From NCBI RefSeq assembly GCF_000384075.1, contig NZ_KB913025.1, positions 4,187,936 to 4,251,935 of the forward strand: a DNA stretch of 64,000 nucleotides, in the 5' to 3' direction. Below are positions 1-7,727 of the stretch, piece after piece (the first letter of the stretch is position 1; each line of letters begins with the position of its first letter). The DNA is from Methylovulum miyakonense HT12 (GTDB taxonomy: Bacteria > Pseudomonadota > Gammaproteobacteria > Methylococcales > Methylomonadaceae). Position numbers and translations under genes: made by a program. The notes beneath the pieces were generated by a model, which was not told where the DNA came from, searched no databases, and saw only the letters and a list, made by a program, of their open reading frames with translations.

Positions 1-370
1 CATTAGCTTCAAGAACCAGCATTTGGAGCCGATCAGCCAACACTTCGGCTTCGATCAGGTTACCAACAATGATAATCGCGTTCTTTAACTCGCTGATCGC
101 CTGCTGCATCGCGCTAATCTGACCCTCAATCTTGCGCATCTCCTCCATCACTTCCCGATGGTATGTCTCCGCTGTATCGGTGATGCCGATGCCGATCACG
201 TTGAATAGCGACCCGGAAAGCGCTGCCGCAATCGTTTCGCCAAAGAGGCCTTCCGCCACCTTGCCTATCGCCCAGCGGGTTGCGTCATTCTTGTATTTTT
301 CAACAAACTCCCGTTCTTCGGGTGTCAGGTTCAGGGTCGCTTCAGGGGAATCTGGAATTTTGGTAATCAT
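1..370 (-). CDS. Hypothetical protein, C-terminus beyond the window
   Basis: An open frame reads leftward from an ATG at 370 off the left edge, giving 123 visible residues without a stop. The first third is polar and charged. Next comes a short hydrophobic, glycine-rich stretch (about residues 46-65), then a long helical segment rich in E, M, Q, I and L with heptad-like spacing, suggesting a coiled coil. I do not recognise the family. There is no strong Shine-Dalgarno, so the exact start is uncertain. The frame is supported by its length and by protein-like composition; the opposite-strand frame here looks like a shadow. Confidence 0.55.
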   Translation of the reverse strand, partial: MITKIPDSPEATLNLTPEEREFVEKYKNDATRWAIGKVAEGLFGETIAAALSGSLFNVIGIGITDTAETYHREVMEEMRKIEGQISAMQQAISELKNAIIIVGNLIEAEVLADRLQMLVLEAN

Positions 371-803
371 GGGAAGATGACGATAGTTGACAGGTAAAAT
401 AGTTTTTCACAGATGTTATTGTATAGGCGAAACGGTATGCTGACTTTTCGCAAAGCCCTAACACTTCCTAGTTACCCATCTGAGGGGCTTAAAAAGATGG
501 GCAGGCATCTGCTCCGGCAATCTCCGGTCATTATTCCTGAATCGTTTGCTTTAGTCAATCGTACAACAATGGGATGGCAGGGCCACCTCATTAAAATACC
601 TGAGTGTAAAACGGCTTGCAATATTTACCACTAACCAGCATCACCTTTTCCAGTAATTTTCGACTACGGGCTATTTAAAAACAATAGGATAACAAAATCT
701 TCTGGTAAATTTTGACGCTCTTTTCTTGCCAAAACTGGCAAATTTTCCACACTGCTTTGCAGGGTATAGCGAAAGTCCTAACTTAGTAGACATCTTTCCT
801 AAA
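371..803. other. No gene seen
   Basis: A 73-codon open frame exists (413-634) but shows no domain, no convincing ribosome site and no coding-like composition. The stretch is AT-rich towards its right end, where an 8-bp target duplication (796-803) borders the MITE. Confidence 0.5.
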
Positions 804-927
804 AGCTATGTCACCGTTAATTGTTGAAAATTTTTTACTTTCTGACAAAAGCCATATTTAATGCGGCTTGTGGTTTTCGCCCAAAGCCACGTTGTTTAAG
901 CCTTCCATAATTAACGGTGACATAGCC
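804..927. mobile_element. 124-bp MITE, copy 1
   Basis: The ends are inverted repeats of about 25 bp starting (A/G)GCTATGTCACCGTTAATT. An 8-bp direct repeat, TTCCTAAA, flanks the element at 796-803 and 928-935, as expected of a target-site duplication. A second copy of the same length lies at 19220-19343 in the opposite orientation and also has its own 8-bp duplication. There is no coding capacity, so it must be moved in trans. The GGCTAT start and 8-bp duplication would fit an ISL3-type transposase, but that link is inference. Confidence 0.85.
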
Positions 928-999
928 TTCCTAAATGTTGCTGACCCTATATACCGTCAGGTTAAAATAGCAAGCCTTATCCTGAACCGCCAAAAAGCC

Positions 1000-1122
1000 A
1001 TGAAACCGTATGCCCAGTTACCCACTGACAACCCCGAAGAATACAAACGGCTGGTCGGGCTGTCAAAGGAAGATTTCCAGCATCCGTCCAACGAACTAAA
1101 TTTAGAACAAACGTGTAACTAA
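1000..1122 (+). pseudogene. Transposase N-terminal fragment
   Basis: About 33 residues from the ATG at 1000 (starting MKPYAQLP, then NPEEYKRLVGLSKEDF) look like the N-terminus of a DDE transposase of the DDE_4/HARBI1-like group. The match breaks off near 1100 and the frame ends at 1122 after unrelated residues, so the rest of the gene is missing. The frame is open upstream through MITE copy 1, which is probably fortuitous. Assignment to a family is from memory of similar proteins. Confidence 0.45.
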
Positions 1123-1230
1123 ATTTGAAACTTTTTGAATAAGATAGATTTTGGGTGGTATTTCGACTGAATTATTTGTTTTTTGTGTTTACCGTATCAT
1201 TTTCAACTCATTGATAATGATATGGTATTA

Positions 1231-2320
1231 AGTAATTACACAAAAGTAACCCGGTATTCATCGCCGAATTTTGAAAGGATGTCCAATACGGCCTGTTTCA
1301 ATGTCCCGTAACTGGCATAGCACGATAGGGGCAGCCATTCATACTTGATCTTGCGCCAGACGATTTCGATCAGGTCGGGCTCAGGGCTATAGGGCGGCAG
1401 ATAATGCAACACGACACCTTGCGCCATCCAGTCGTCGCGGCGTGCCAGAAAGGCGCGGCTGGTGTGCATGGAAGCGTTGTCAATAATGACGACGCACGGT
1501 TTTTTATGGACGGCGTAGCCGTCGCCATAGTGTGCGGCGAACTGGTCGAAGGCTCCGGCCACCTGTTCAGTTTTGACGCTCCCTTCAACGGTGTGGAAAA
1601 AAGACCGGCTGTCCCGGGAAACAAACCCCAGGACATTGAGGCGCTGGCTATGGAAACAGGGGATTTCCAACGTCTGGCCTTTGGGTTGCCAGGCGTAAGG
1701 CACGGAGGACGTGGTGCTGAAGCCGGATTCGTCAAAATAGAACAGGCTGATTTTGTCTTCATCGTCCCATTTTTTCAGGGCGGTTTGGATGTCCTTGGCC
1801 TTGGCAAAGCCCTCGGCACAACGCCTGCTTTTTACGGAGCGCCTGCACCGCCGCCATGAATAACCGGTTTTTTTAAAATGCGCCTTAACGTCCCGGTCGC
1901 CGACTTTTTCCGGGTCCGGGCCTCCAGAAGGGCTTGGGCCTGCTTGATTTGGCGCGGTTCTTCGTCCAATTGGGCCCGGAACAGTGCGATTTCTTCGGGC
2001 GTGTAAATCGGTGGCCGCCCGGAGCGCGGCAAATCCCCAAGCCCGCCGACACCTTGCGCGTTGAAGCGGTTGATCCACTGGCTGATAGGGTCACGGTCAA
2101 CCTGGAAAATGGCTTGTAGCTGGTTTATCGTATGCCCGCTGCCGCTCAGCAACAAGGCGTGGGCGCGTCTTCGCACCTTAAAGTTTGGGTGGGTCTTGTA
2201 AAGCGCATCCAACTCTTGCTTGTCTGTGTCGCTGAGTGGCCGGACAAATTTTAAACGTGGCATGGGGGCGGTGGCTCAAAAAGCTTATATTTTATACCAT
2301 AAAACTTATGTCAAATTACT
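1231..2320 (-). mobile_element. IS630-family insertion sequence
   Basis: The element is about 1090 bp and has related ends: AGTAATTACACAAAAGT on the left and AGTAATTTGACATAAGT as the reverse complement of the right end. It is bordered by TA on both sides (1229-1230 and 2321-2322), the usual IS630/Tc1 target duplication. It carries one transposase spread over two frames. The ends and both coding frames appear whole, so the copy may be functional if frameshifting occurs. Confidence 0.85.
1236..2263 (-). CDS. IS630 transposase, two frames joined by likely -1 frameshift
   Basis: The first frame (2263 to 1832) encodes a helix-turn-helix domain of the IS630 type. The second frame (open to 1236) holds the DDE catalytic domain: YFDESGF, VIIDNASMH and YLPPYSPEPDLIEIVW give the three acidic residues. 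The frames can be joined at T-TTA-AAA-AAA (1868-1877 region): a -1 slip there yields the expected continuous sequence LRRIL-KKTGYSWRR. T TTA AAA is a classical slippery heptamer, so programmed frameshifting is plausible. A simple indel in the A7 run is the alternative. Confidence 0.85.
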
Positions 2321-2581
2321 TATGCAGGGCGATTTGATAGCAGCGTAAGTAAAACAATAGACAGTTTGTTGCAAAGAGATGATCTTTCGGTAAATGTTTT
2401 AAACAGGATAGGCGAGCTGAATATCGACCGCTACGATATGCCTTTTGATCAAGTAAAAAGCCTTATTGAGGAAAGCCCAAGTTTTGCACAATTAAATGAG
2501 GTGGACATTCAATACATGAACACAACTTTAAAGTCCGTAAACGAACAATATGCACCTAATAATTTTGTAATGGCCAAGTAA
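2321..2581 (+). pseudogene. C-terminal gene fragment cut by IS630
   Basis: From the IS630 border the frame is open to the stop at 2579-2581, reading about 86 residues (ending NNFVMAK). It has no proper start after the element; TTG at 2366 is the only candidate. The composition (charged helices, a FDQVKSLIEESPSF stretch) looks like real protein. The most economical reading is the tail of a gene interrupted by the insertion, but the sequence left of the element does not give a convincing 5' half. Family not recognised. Confidence 0.4.
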
Positions 2582-3070
2582 ATCCGGACACATTTTCAGG
2601 CACATTGGCTTAAAATGTTAGTGCCAACAAGCTTATGTTTCAGCACTGAATCTTCAAGGGTTTGCAAGCTAAACCGCGTCCCAGTCTTCCTTTTAAACTA
2701 ATCCATGCTCTCCCTAGCCAGACGCAGGGGACAGCATTTGATGGGTGATTTGTTTAAATGTCGCCAGGGATGGGCGTGACCCAGCCGCCGGACTTTAATG
2801 TTATTTTAATGCTGCACTCATCCCCCATTCATCTTCGCAGGCTAGACTGGCCCTGCACGAAACTGGAAGGCGTGCCCGATTGCAAAAACCTGTGAGGTGT
2901 CCGTTGACGTCGTTTGCTCTCTGTTGAGTGGCCGGTTTATGGCCATCCACCTTGGCGCGGGTCAGCGCACGCTTTGATGAAATAACGGTTTCTACAGATA
3001 CGGATTTATCCAATACCCTCTATAGGCATCTGTTTATAAAGGCCAACCCATACCGACTATTGAAAAAAAC
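2582..3070. other. No gene seen
   Basis: About 490 bp without a supported gene. A 70-codon reverse frame (2801-3013) has no recognisable domain or ribosome site. The last part presumably carries the promoter of the lipoprotein gene at 3071. Confidence 0.5.
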
Positions 3071-3460
3071 ATGAAAACAGCTCATTTATCAACCCTGCTG
3101 GTGCTGGCTGCATTGGCCACGGGGTGCGCCTCCATGAGCGGCTGGCAACCGATTGTCGATCCCCGCTTGGACCAACACCCAGACACCACCCAGCGCGACA
3201 TGGGCGAGTGTAAGGCACTGGCAGCCCAGGCATCGGATATCACCAAAGAAGTCGCCCTGGGCGCCGGTGTTGGCGCCGTCACGGGCGCAGCGGGCGGCGC
3301 AGCAATTGGTGCGGTCGCGGGCAGTGCCGCGACCGGCGCAGCGGGCGGTGCCATTTTGGCCATCCCCGCCGGCTTATGGGAAGGCTATCAGGCCAACGAG
3401 ACCTTTAAACGGGCATTCAAAACCTGTATGCGCCAGCGTGGGCATACTATCGTCAACTAA
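3071..3460 (+). CDS. Glycine-zipper lipoprotein
   Basis: The 129-residue product begins with a lipoprotein signal peptide ending in the lipobox LATGC, so Cys19 should be lipidated. A Gly/Ala-rich stretch at about residues 55-95 carries repeated GxxxG-type spacing (GAGVGAVTGAAGGAAIG and onward), the glycine zipper found in small outer-membrane-associated lipoproteins. Two further cysteines (residues about 47 and 120) flank the zipper and could pair. Its job is not known from the sequence; related proteins are linked to envelope integrity or stress. It stands alone between the IS630 region and the convergent kfrA-like gene. Confidence 0.8.
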   Translation: MKTAHLSTLLVLAALATGCASMSGWQPIVDPRLDQHPDTTQRDMGECKALAAQASDITKEVALGAGVGAVTGAAGGAAIGAVAGSAATGAAGGAILAIPAGLWEGYQANETFKRAFKTCMRQRGHTIVN

Positions 3461-3618
3461 AGCCCATCGCTTGCCGTTCGGACATCAACCGCATGTCCGT
3501 CCAACGGCCTACAATGGGAGCAAACAGGCCACACGCCAGCATCAATACGGATTCGGCAAAAGCGGCACCCGGGTTTTTCCGGCCGCCGCTTTTGCGATTG
3601 CCAAGCGTTGGCCATTGC

Positions 3619-4437
3619 CTACCCGCCCTGCCCTTGCCCGGCCTTTTTGTGGGTCTTGCTGTTTGGCTTGAACTTAAACGGTTGCTTGATATTTTGTTGG
3701 CTTTCCGCCAACGCAACCTCCAGCCGCCGCAGCTCCCGCCGCAAGCCGATGCCCGTGTTTTGTAGAGCGGCTTCCGACTCCCTCAAGACGGCAACCTGTA
3801 AAGCCTGGCGTTCCAGCTTGTCCTTGAGCTTGTCCTCGGCAAACTGCCGTTCCTCCAGGATGCGGCGGGCAAACCACGCCTGGTCCTGCTCCTGCTGTTG
3901 CCGCCAACGCAAGTCCTGTTCCACCGCCAACGCAAGTTGTTGGGTGAGCTGCTGTTCCGTAGCGTCCCGTTGCCCCGACAGCAACCGGACGGTTTCCGCT
4001 TGCGCCTCCAATTCACCGCGCAGCGCCACCACCTGCCCTTCACTTTCCGCTAACCTCGCCTCCACCGCAGCCAGGGTTTGGGCCAAGCCCGCCTTGTCCT
4101 GTGCCAAGGCGTCCATCGCCGCCTGCTGGTCGGCCACGGTTTGTTGGTAACCCCGCTCCTTTTGCAGGTACGCTTTTTCCGCCTCGACCACCGCCAACTT
4201 CCAGGCCTGTTCCATCGCCTGGGCCAGCGCCACTGGCACATCCGGGCGGTTAAGCTTGTCAAAATGCTGTTCGGCAAAATGCCGCGTCCATTCGTTCATG
4301 GCCTTCTTGATGGTCACCGGGCTGTTGACGCCGATGCGCTCGCGGATCAGGTCGATGGTCGGGAAGCGCCCGAGTTCGGTGAAGACCGCGTCGCAGCAGT
4401 CGTAGGCACGGGCGTAGGTGTCGGTGAGTTTTGGCAT
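3619..4437 (-). CDS. KfrA-like DNA-binding coiled-coil protein
   Basis: I choose the ATG at 4437 (MPKLTDTYARAYDC) because the frame upstream of it is untypical; this gives 272 residues. The N-terminal 100 residues match the KfrA_N type: a helix-turn-helix with LGRFPTIDLIRERIGVNSPVTIKKAMNEW. The remainder to about residue 250 is one long coiled coil rich in A, E, Q, L and R, ending in a basic KFKPNSKTHKK tail. KfrA proteins are plasmid-borne or integrated-element repressors and DNA organisers, so the gene points to plasmid or ICE ancestry. It is divergent from the toxin-antitoxin pair. Confidence 0.8.
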   Translation of the reverse strand: MPKLTDTYARAYDCCDAVFTELGRFPTIDLIRERIGVNSPVTIKKAMNEWTRHFAEQHFDKLNRPDVPVALAQAMEQAWKLAVVEAEKAYLQKERGYQQTVADQQAAMDALAQDKAGLAQTLAAVEARLAESEGQVVALRGELEAQAETVRLLSGQRDATEQQLTQQLALAVEQDLRWRQQQEQDQAWFARRILEERQFAEDKLKDKLERQALQVAVLRESEAALQNTGIGLRRELRRLEVALAESQQNIKQPFKFKPNSKTHKKAGQGQGG

Positions 4438-4589
4438 ATCAATCGTGTAGGTGCGGAAACTGTGTCGGATGGGTTTTATTATAAATAATCCTTTCAGTTT
4501 AACGCTAATATAATTCACTTTATTAAACGCTTAGTATAGATAACTAACCTTGTACAAACTACCCCTTACAAATAAGGCAACTATAACGG

Positions 4590-4621
4590 TTGACATATAT
4601 GGTCATAATGACCAATATAAT
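4590..4621 (+). promoter_or_regulatory. Antitoxin promoter with palindromic operator
   Basis: TTGACA at 4590-4595 and TATAAT at 4616-4621 are 20 bp apart, longer than the ideal 17. Between them sits a perfect palindrome TGGTCAT-A-ATGACCA (4600-4614). A symmetric site inside the spacer fits the usual autorepression of Phd/YefM-type antitoxins. Binding itself is inference. Confidence 0.6.
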
Positions 4622-4632
4622 TACTTTAACCT

Positions 4633-4920
4633 ATGGGTGACGACATGATTAATGAAGTAAGCGCGGTCACGTTCAGGCAAAACTTGGGTGAAATGCTGAA
4701 CCAAGTCCAATATCGCCATGATGCTATTGTGATCAAAAAGGACGGTAAAACCGTGGCGGCGTTGGTTGATGCGCCTATGTTCGAACGTATCCGGCGTTTC
4801 AAGGACCGCTTCGATACACTGAGCCAACACATTGCCGATTCCTATGCAGAGGTGCCTCAGGATGAGGGGCTATCTGAAATCGATGCCTTGGTTGCGGATG
4901 TGCGGCATCCGGCTAATTGA
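4633..4920 (+). CDS. Phd/YefM-type antitoxin
   Basis: The 95-residue product has the Phd/YefM fold signature: NEVSAVTFRQNLGEMLNQVQ followed by AIVIKKDGKTVAALVDAPMFE. The C-terminal 30 residues are acidic and would be the toxin-neutralising tail. ATG at 4633 is the first start; ATG at 4645 (MINEVSAV) is equally likely. The toxin gene starts 1 bp after its stop codon, so the two are translationally coupled. The N-terminal domain probably binds the palindrome upstream. Confidence 0.85.
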   Translation: MGDDMINEVSAVTFRQNLGEMLNQVQYRHDAIVIKKDGKTVAALVDAPMFERIRRFKDRFDTLSQHIADSYAEVPQDEGLSEIDALVADVRHPAN

Positions 4921-4921
4921 T

Positions 4922-5338
4922 ATGGCGCGATTGAAAATTGTTTTGGATACCAACGTGTTGCTTTCCGGCACGGCCTATCCAACCTCCATTCCCGGAAAAA
5001 TTGTTTCCGCGTGGCGAAGCGGCGGTGTGGATGTGGTACTGTCCCAGTATATCTTGGATGAATTGCAGCGGGTATTGCCCAAGCTCAACCATCGTCTAGG
5101 ATGGACAAACCTAGAAATCAGCGAGTTTGTCGATAGCCTGTCTTTTCTGGCCGATCTGGTGGAGCCAGTGCAAACCGTAGACCCGAATTTACGTGATGCC
5201 GCTGACCAGCCAGTCCTCGGCACATTGTTGGCTGCCCAGGCCAATTATCTGGTCACAGGCGATAAGGATTTATTGGTCTTGGCCGACCGTTATCCCATTC
5301 TTAATCCTACCGAATTTTGGCAATTGCATGGCGGTTAA
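4922..5338 (+). CDS. PIN-domain toxin (putative toxin-antitoxin PIN family)
   Basis: The 138-residue product begins MARLKIVLDTNVLLSG, the canonical first acidic motif of a PIN ribonuclease. Further acidic residues follow in ILDELQRVL, in NLRDAADQPVLGTLLAA and in LVTGDKDLLVL, as in the COG1569-type PIN toxins. It would cleave RNA unless held by the antitoxin. The ATG at 4922 is chosen because it fits the family start and sits immediately after the antitoxin stop. Both genes look intact. Confidence 0.85.
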   Translation: MARLKIVLDTNVLLSGTAYPTSIPGKIVSAWRSGGVDVVLSQYILDELQRVLPKLNHRLGWTNLEISEFVDSLSFLADLVEPVQTVDPNLRDAADQPVLGTLLAAQANYLVTGDKDLLVLADRYPILNPTEFWQLHGG

Positions 5339-5610
5339 TATTTGAATACGGATAGATCAAGACGTTTTGTCTTTGAGTAAAACAACATCCTTCCTCAACT
5401 AACCCCAACCTCATCGGAATAGTTATTCACAATGGATTGGGTGGACATTTCAGCCTCTTGTTATAGCTTGGACTTGAAAGCTGACGGCAACGGCAACCTC
5501 TATGCTATCGGCACAATATTCCATATCTAACGTTTCTTGCCCTTGAGTAGCCATGTGACAATCTTTTTGGGTTTACCAAGGTGATTGATAACAAACACGA
5601 ATAAATTGTC
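5339..5610. other. Intergenic; possible short gene remnant on the reverse strand
   Basis: No intact gene. On the reverse strand about 27 residues ending NHLGKPKKIVTWLLKGKKR read to a stop near 5529 and are cut at 5611 by the IS1 end, so this may be the tail of a gene broken by that insertion. Not recognised. Confidence 0.3.
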
Positions 5611-6378
5611 GGTAGTGGGTCTAATCTGTAATTTGTCTTAAAATAGCAGTCTATGACATGCTATCAAGAAATTACCTGTCCGACTTGCGGCAGCAACAAA
5701 ATTATGAAATCAGGGCGTAGCGCGTTGGGAGTTCAACGATACCGCTGCCGGAACCCGGAGTGCGCGACCAAAACCTTCATGCTCAGCTACCGCTATAAAG
5801 CCCTTGAGCCGGGTGTCAAGCCACAGGTCGTCGATATGGCCATCAACGGCAGCGGCATCCGTGACACGGCGCGGGTGCTGAAGATCAGCAAGAACACGGT
5901 CATCCGCATCTTAAAAAAAAAAAGTCGGCACCATCGTCCGGATGAACCCCAACTTCCGGCCTGGAACCATAAGTATCTACACAAGTTTTGCAACCATTTG
6001 ATTTTTATGAAATTGGCACTTTTCGTAAAACATGCTAACTACTTGTTTTAAAATAACTAATCAAAGATGTGTAGATGCTTATGGCCTGGAACAGACAGGG
6101 AGCTGGCGGTACGGCTGGAAATGGCCTGCCCGGAGGCCGAACTGGACGAACAATGGTCGTATGTCGGCGGCAAGTCCAACCAGCGCTGGCTTTGGTATGC
6201 GGTCGACCACACCACCAACACCATTTTGGCGTATGTGTTCGGCAAGCGCAAAGACACGGTCTTCGAAGAACTTAAGGCCTTGCTTGAACCGTTCGGCATC
6301 CGCCGCTTCTATACGGACGACTGGGGTGCTTACCAACGCCATCTCGCCCCGGAAAGCCACGAGGTGGGCGTTCGTTAA
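5611..6378 (+). mobile_element. IS1-family remnant, interrupted and 3'-truncated
   Basis: The likely left end is GGTAGTGGGTCTAATC at 5611. The first frame (5653-6051) is InsA-like: a zinc-binding CPTCGSNKI...CRNPEC pattern, then a helix-turn-helix (GIRDTARVLKISKNTVIRIL). The second (from 6085) is InsB-like: LDEQWSYVGGKSNQRWLWYAVDH and FYTDDWGAYQRHLAPESHEVG. The frames differ at an A11 run (5913-5923). A MITE splits the second frame, and the usual InsB C-terminus after ESHEVG is missing, so the copy is dead. Confidence 0.8.
5968..6083. mobile_element. 116-bp MITE inside the IS1 remnant
   Basis: Inverted ends CATAAGTATCTACACA (left) and its near-complement TGTGTAGATGCTTATG (right) enclose about 116 bp of AT-rich non-coding sequence. 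The direct repeat GCCTGGAAC occurs on both sides (5959-5967 and 6084-6092), consistent with a target duplication of 7-10 bp; the exact border is ambiguous because the repeat and the ends share bases. Removing the insert and one repeat restores the InsB frame (NFRPGTDRELAVRLEM). Confidence 0.75.
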
Positions 6379-6439
6379 ACTAAAGTTGTAATTGGAATTA
6401 AACTAATCATGTAAAAAACACGTAAGCATATGATTTAAA

Positions 6440-6697
6440 CTAATTTATAAAACGCTTCAGTCTACGGTTAAATTTAACGGCCTTTTTTAAAGAGGCATCC
6501 CGAATGGCAATTCCTCTTATTTCTATTGCAAAAACCTTTGCTAAATACAACACGAGAGACTGCCAAAACGCCGAGCCAATTTGGATGAGCCGGAATGGTG
6601 GCTGTGTCAGTTTACCAAGAAGATTTTGCAACCAAGCGGCAAACGACGTCAGTTTGGCAAAACGGCGGACTGCACCTGTATTTTTCTGTAACGGCAT
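6440..6697 (-). pseudogene. N-terminal fragment, possibly of an O-methyltransferase
   Basis: From the ATG at 6697 (MPLQKNTGAVRRF) about 55 residues include LTQPPFRLIQIGSAFWQS, which resembles the dimerisation region of SAM-dependent O-methyltransferases of the Methyltransf_2 type. The homologous part ends there and the last 30 residues look random, so the gene is truncated. The family call rests on this short motif and is tentative. Confidence 0.35.
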
Positions 6698-6856
6698 GGC
6701 GATTTCCCTATTCCGTGACGGACGCAGACAAGGCTGAGGCAAACAAGTGTCCAAATTTACTTGACCATTACAGGTGGGCATGGACTTAAATACACGCATA
6801 TGGCCTCTCAATTGTCAGTCTAAAATGTTATAAAACATACCATTACCGGAGCATCA

Positions 6857-7630
6857 TTAAACCGCTTTTACTTCACCGCCATCCATCCTTAACGTCGAAC
6901 CTGTCATCCAGCGGGCTGCGGGAGATAAGGCAAAGGCAATTAAGGCGGCAATTTCTTCCGGTTTGCCAAAGCGGGTGATGCCGCTTTCTTTGGTAAATAC
7001 CGTCACTGCCAATTCATAATCCAAGCCACGGTCACGGGCAAAGTTCTCCAACATCTTGTGGCGACGGTCAGTCATTACCGGCCCTGGCATTACGCTATTA
7101 ACTTGCACACCATCGACAATGCCCTGCTCGGAAAACGCTTTCGCTAAGGCGGCAATAGCGGCATTAATTGATCCGACTGCCGCTAAAGAAGGCTTGGGAG
7201 TAACTGCCATAGCGCCCGACATGAAAATAACCGAGCCTTGGCTGGACTGCAAGGCCTGCCAAGCGGCAATCACCAATTTCCGCGCCGCATGGAATTTAAG
7301 CGCCAAACCTTCCTGCCATTCGTTATCGGTCATGGTCAGAATATGGGTTTGTGGCACTGCCCCGGCGATATTGACGACCGCATCTATCCGTCCGCCCATC
7401 GCCAACGTTTCAGAAACCACGCGTTGCGCGGCAATGTCATCGCGCATATCTTGAACCAATACAAGTGGTATCGCTCCCGCTGTGCGGATTTCTTCCGCCG
7501 TATTTTGCAAGTTTTCGGCACTTCGCGCGACCGCGACGACCCGGTCAAAATCCTGTGCTAAACGGATGGCTGTTGCCCGGCCTATGCCACGGCTGGCTCC
7601 CGTGACAATCACCGTACGTTTTTGAGTCAT
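6857..7630 (-). CDS. SDR-family protein lacking the catalytic Tyr and Lys
   Basis: The 257-residue product has a clear Rossmann start, VIVTGASRGIGRA (TGxxxGIG), then NIAGAVP where classical members have NNAG, and ends with TGSTLRMDGGE, typical of short-chain dehydrogenases. In the active-site region, SGAMAVTPKPSLAAVGSINAA, the positions of the YxxxK pair are V (or A) and N (or I), so the catalytic residues are absent. It may be a non-canonical reductase or a binding protein. It is transcribed leftward; a 26-bp palindromic repeat lies in the 97-bp gap to the next gene upstream. Confidence 0.8.
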   Translation of the reverse strand: MTQKRTVIVTGASRGIGRATAIRLAQDFDRVVAVARSAENLQNTAEEIRTAGAIPLVLVQDMRDDIAAQRVVSETLAMGGRIDAVVNIAGAVPQTHILTMTDNEWQEGLALKFHAARKLVIAAWQALQSSQGSVIFMSGAMAVTPKPSLAAVGSINAAIAALAKAFSEQGIVDGVQVNSVMPGPVMTDRRHKMLENFARDRGLDYELAVTVFTKESGITRFGKPEEIAALIAFALSPAARWMTGSTLRMDGGEVKAV

Positions 7631-7685
7631 TGGTTTTTATCCTTTGGTTTCCGGCTATTCCTAGCCGGGTTGGATTTTTACTTCT

Positions 7686-7711
7686 GGAGTCCAAAACAAG
7701 TTTTGGACTCC
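7686..7711. repeat. 26-bp dispersed palindrome, copy 1
   Basis: GGAGTCCAAAAC, two variable bases (AA), then the exact reverse complement. Three related copies lie at 12814, 27684 and 52412, all between genes. Confidence 0.85.
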
Positions 7712-7727
7712 CCCCCATTCAAGGCAA

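Noticed and set aside
413..634. 73-codon open frame as a small gene
   Set aside because: No ribosome site, no domain, and composition like random sequence.
1200..1230. 5' half of the gene cut by IS630 at 2321
   Set aside because: The matching frame left of the element has a stop at 1145-1147 and an unconvincing hydrophobic composition.
5913..5923. A11 run in IS1 as a programmed frameshift signal
   Set aside because: The shift needed to join the two frames is +1 (or -2), not the -1 used by IS1, so a run-length mutation in a dead copy is more likely.
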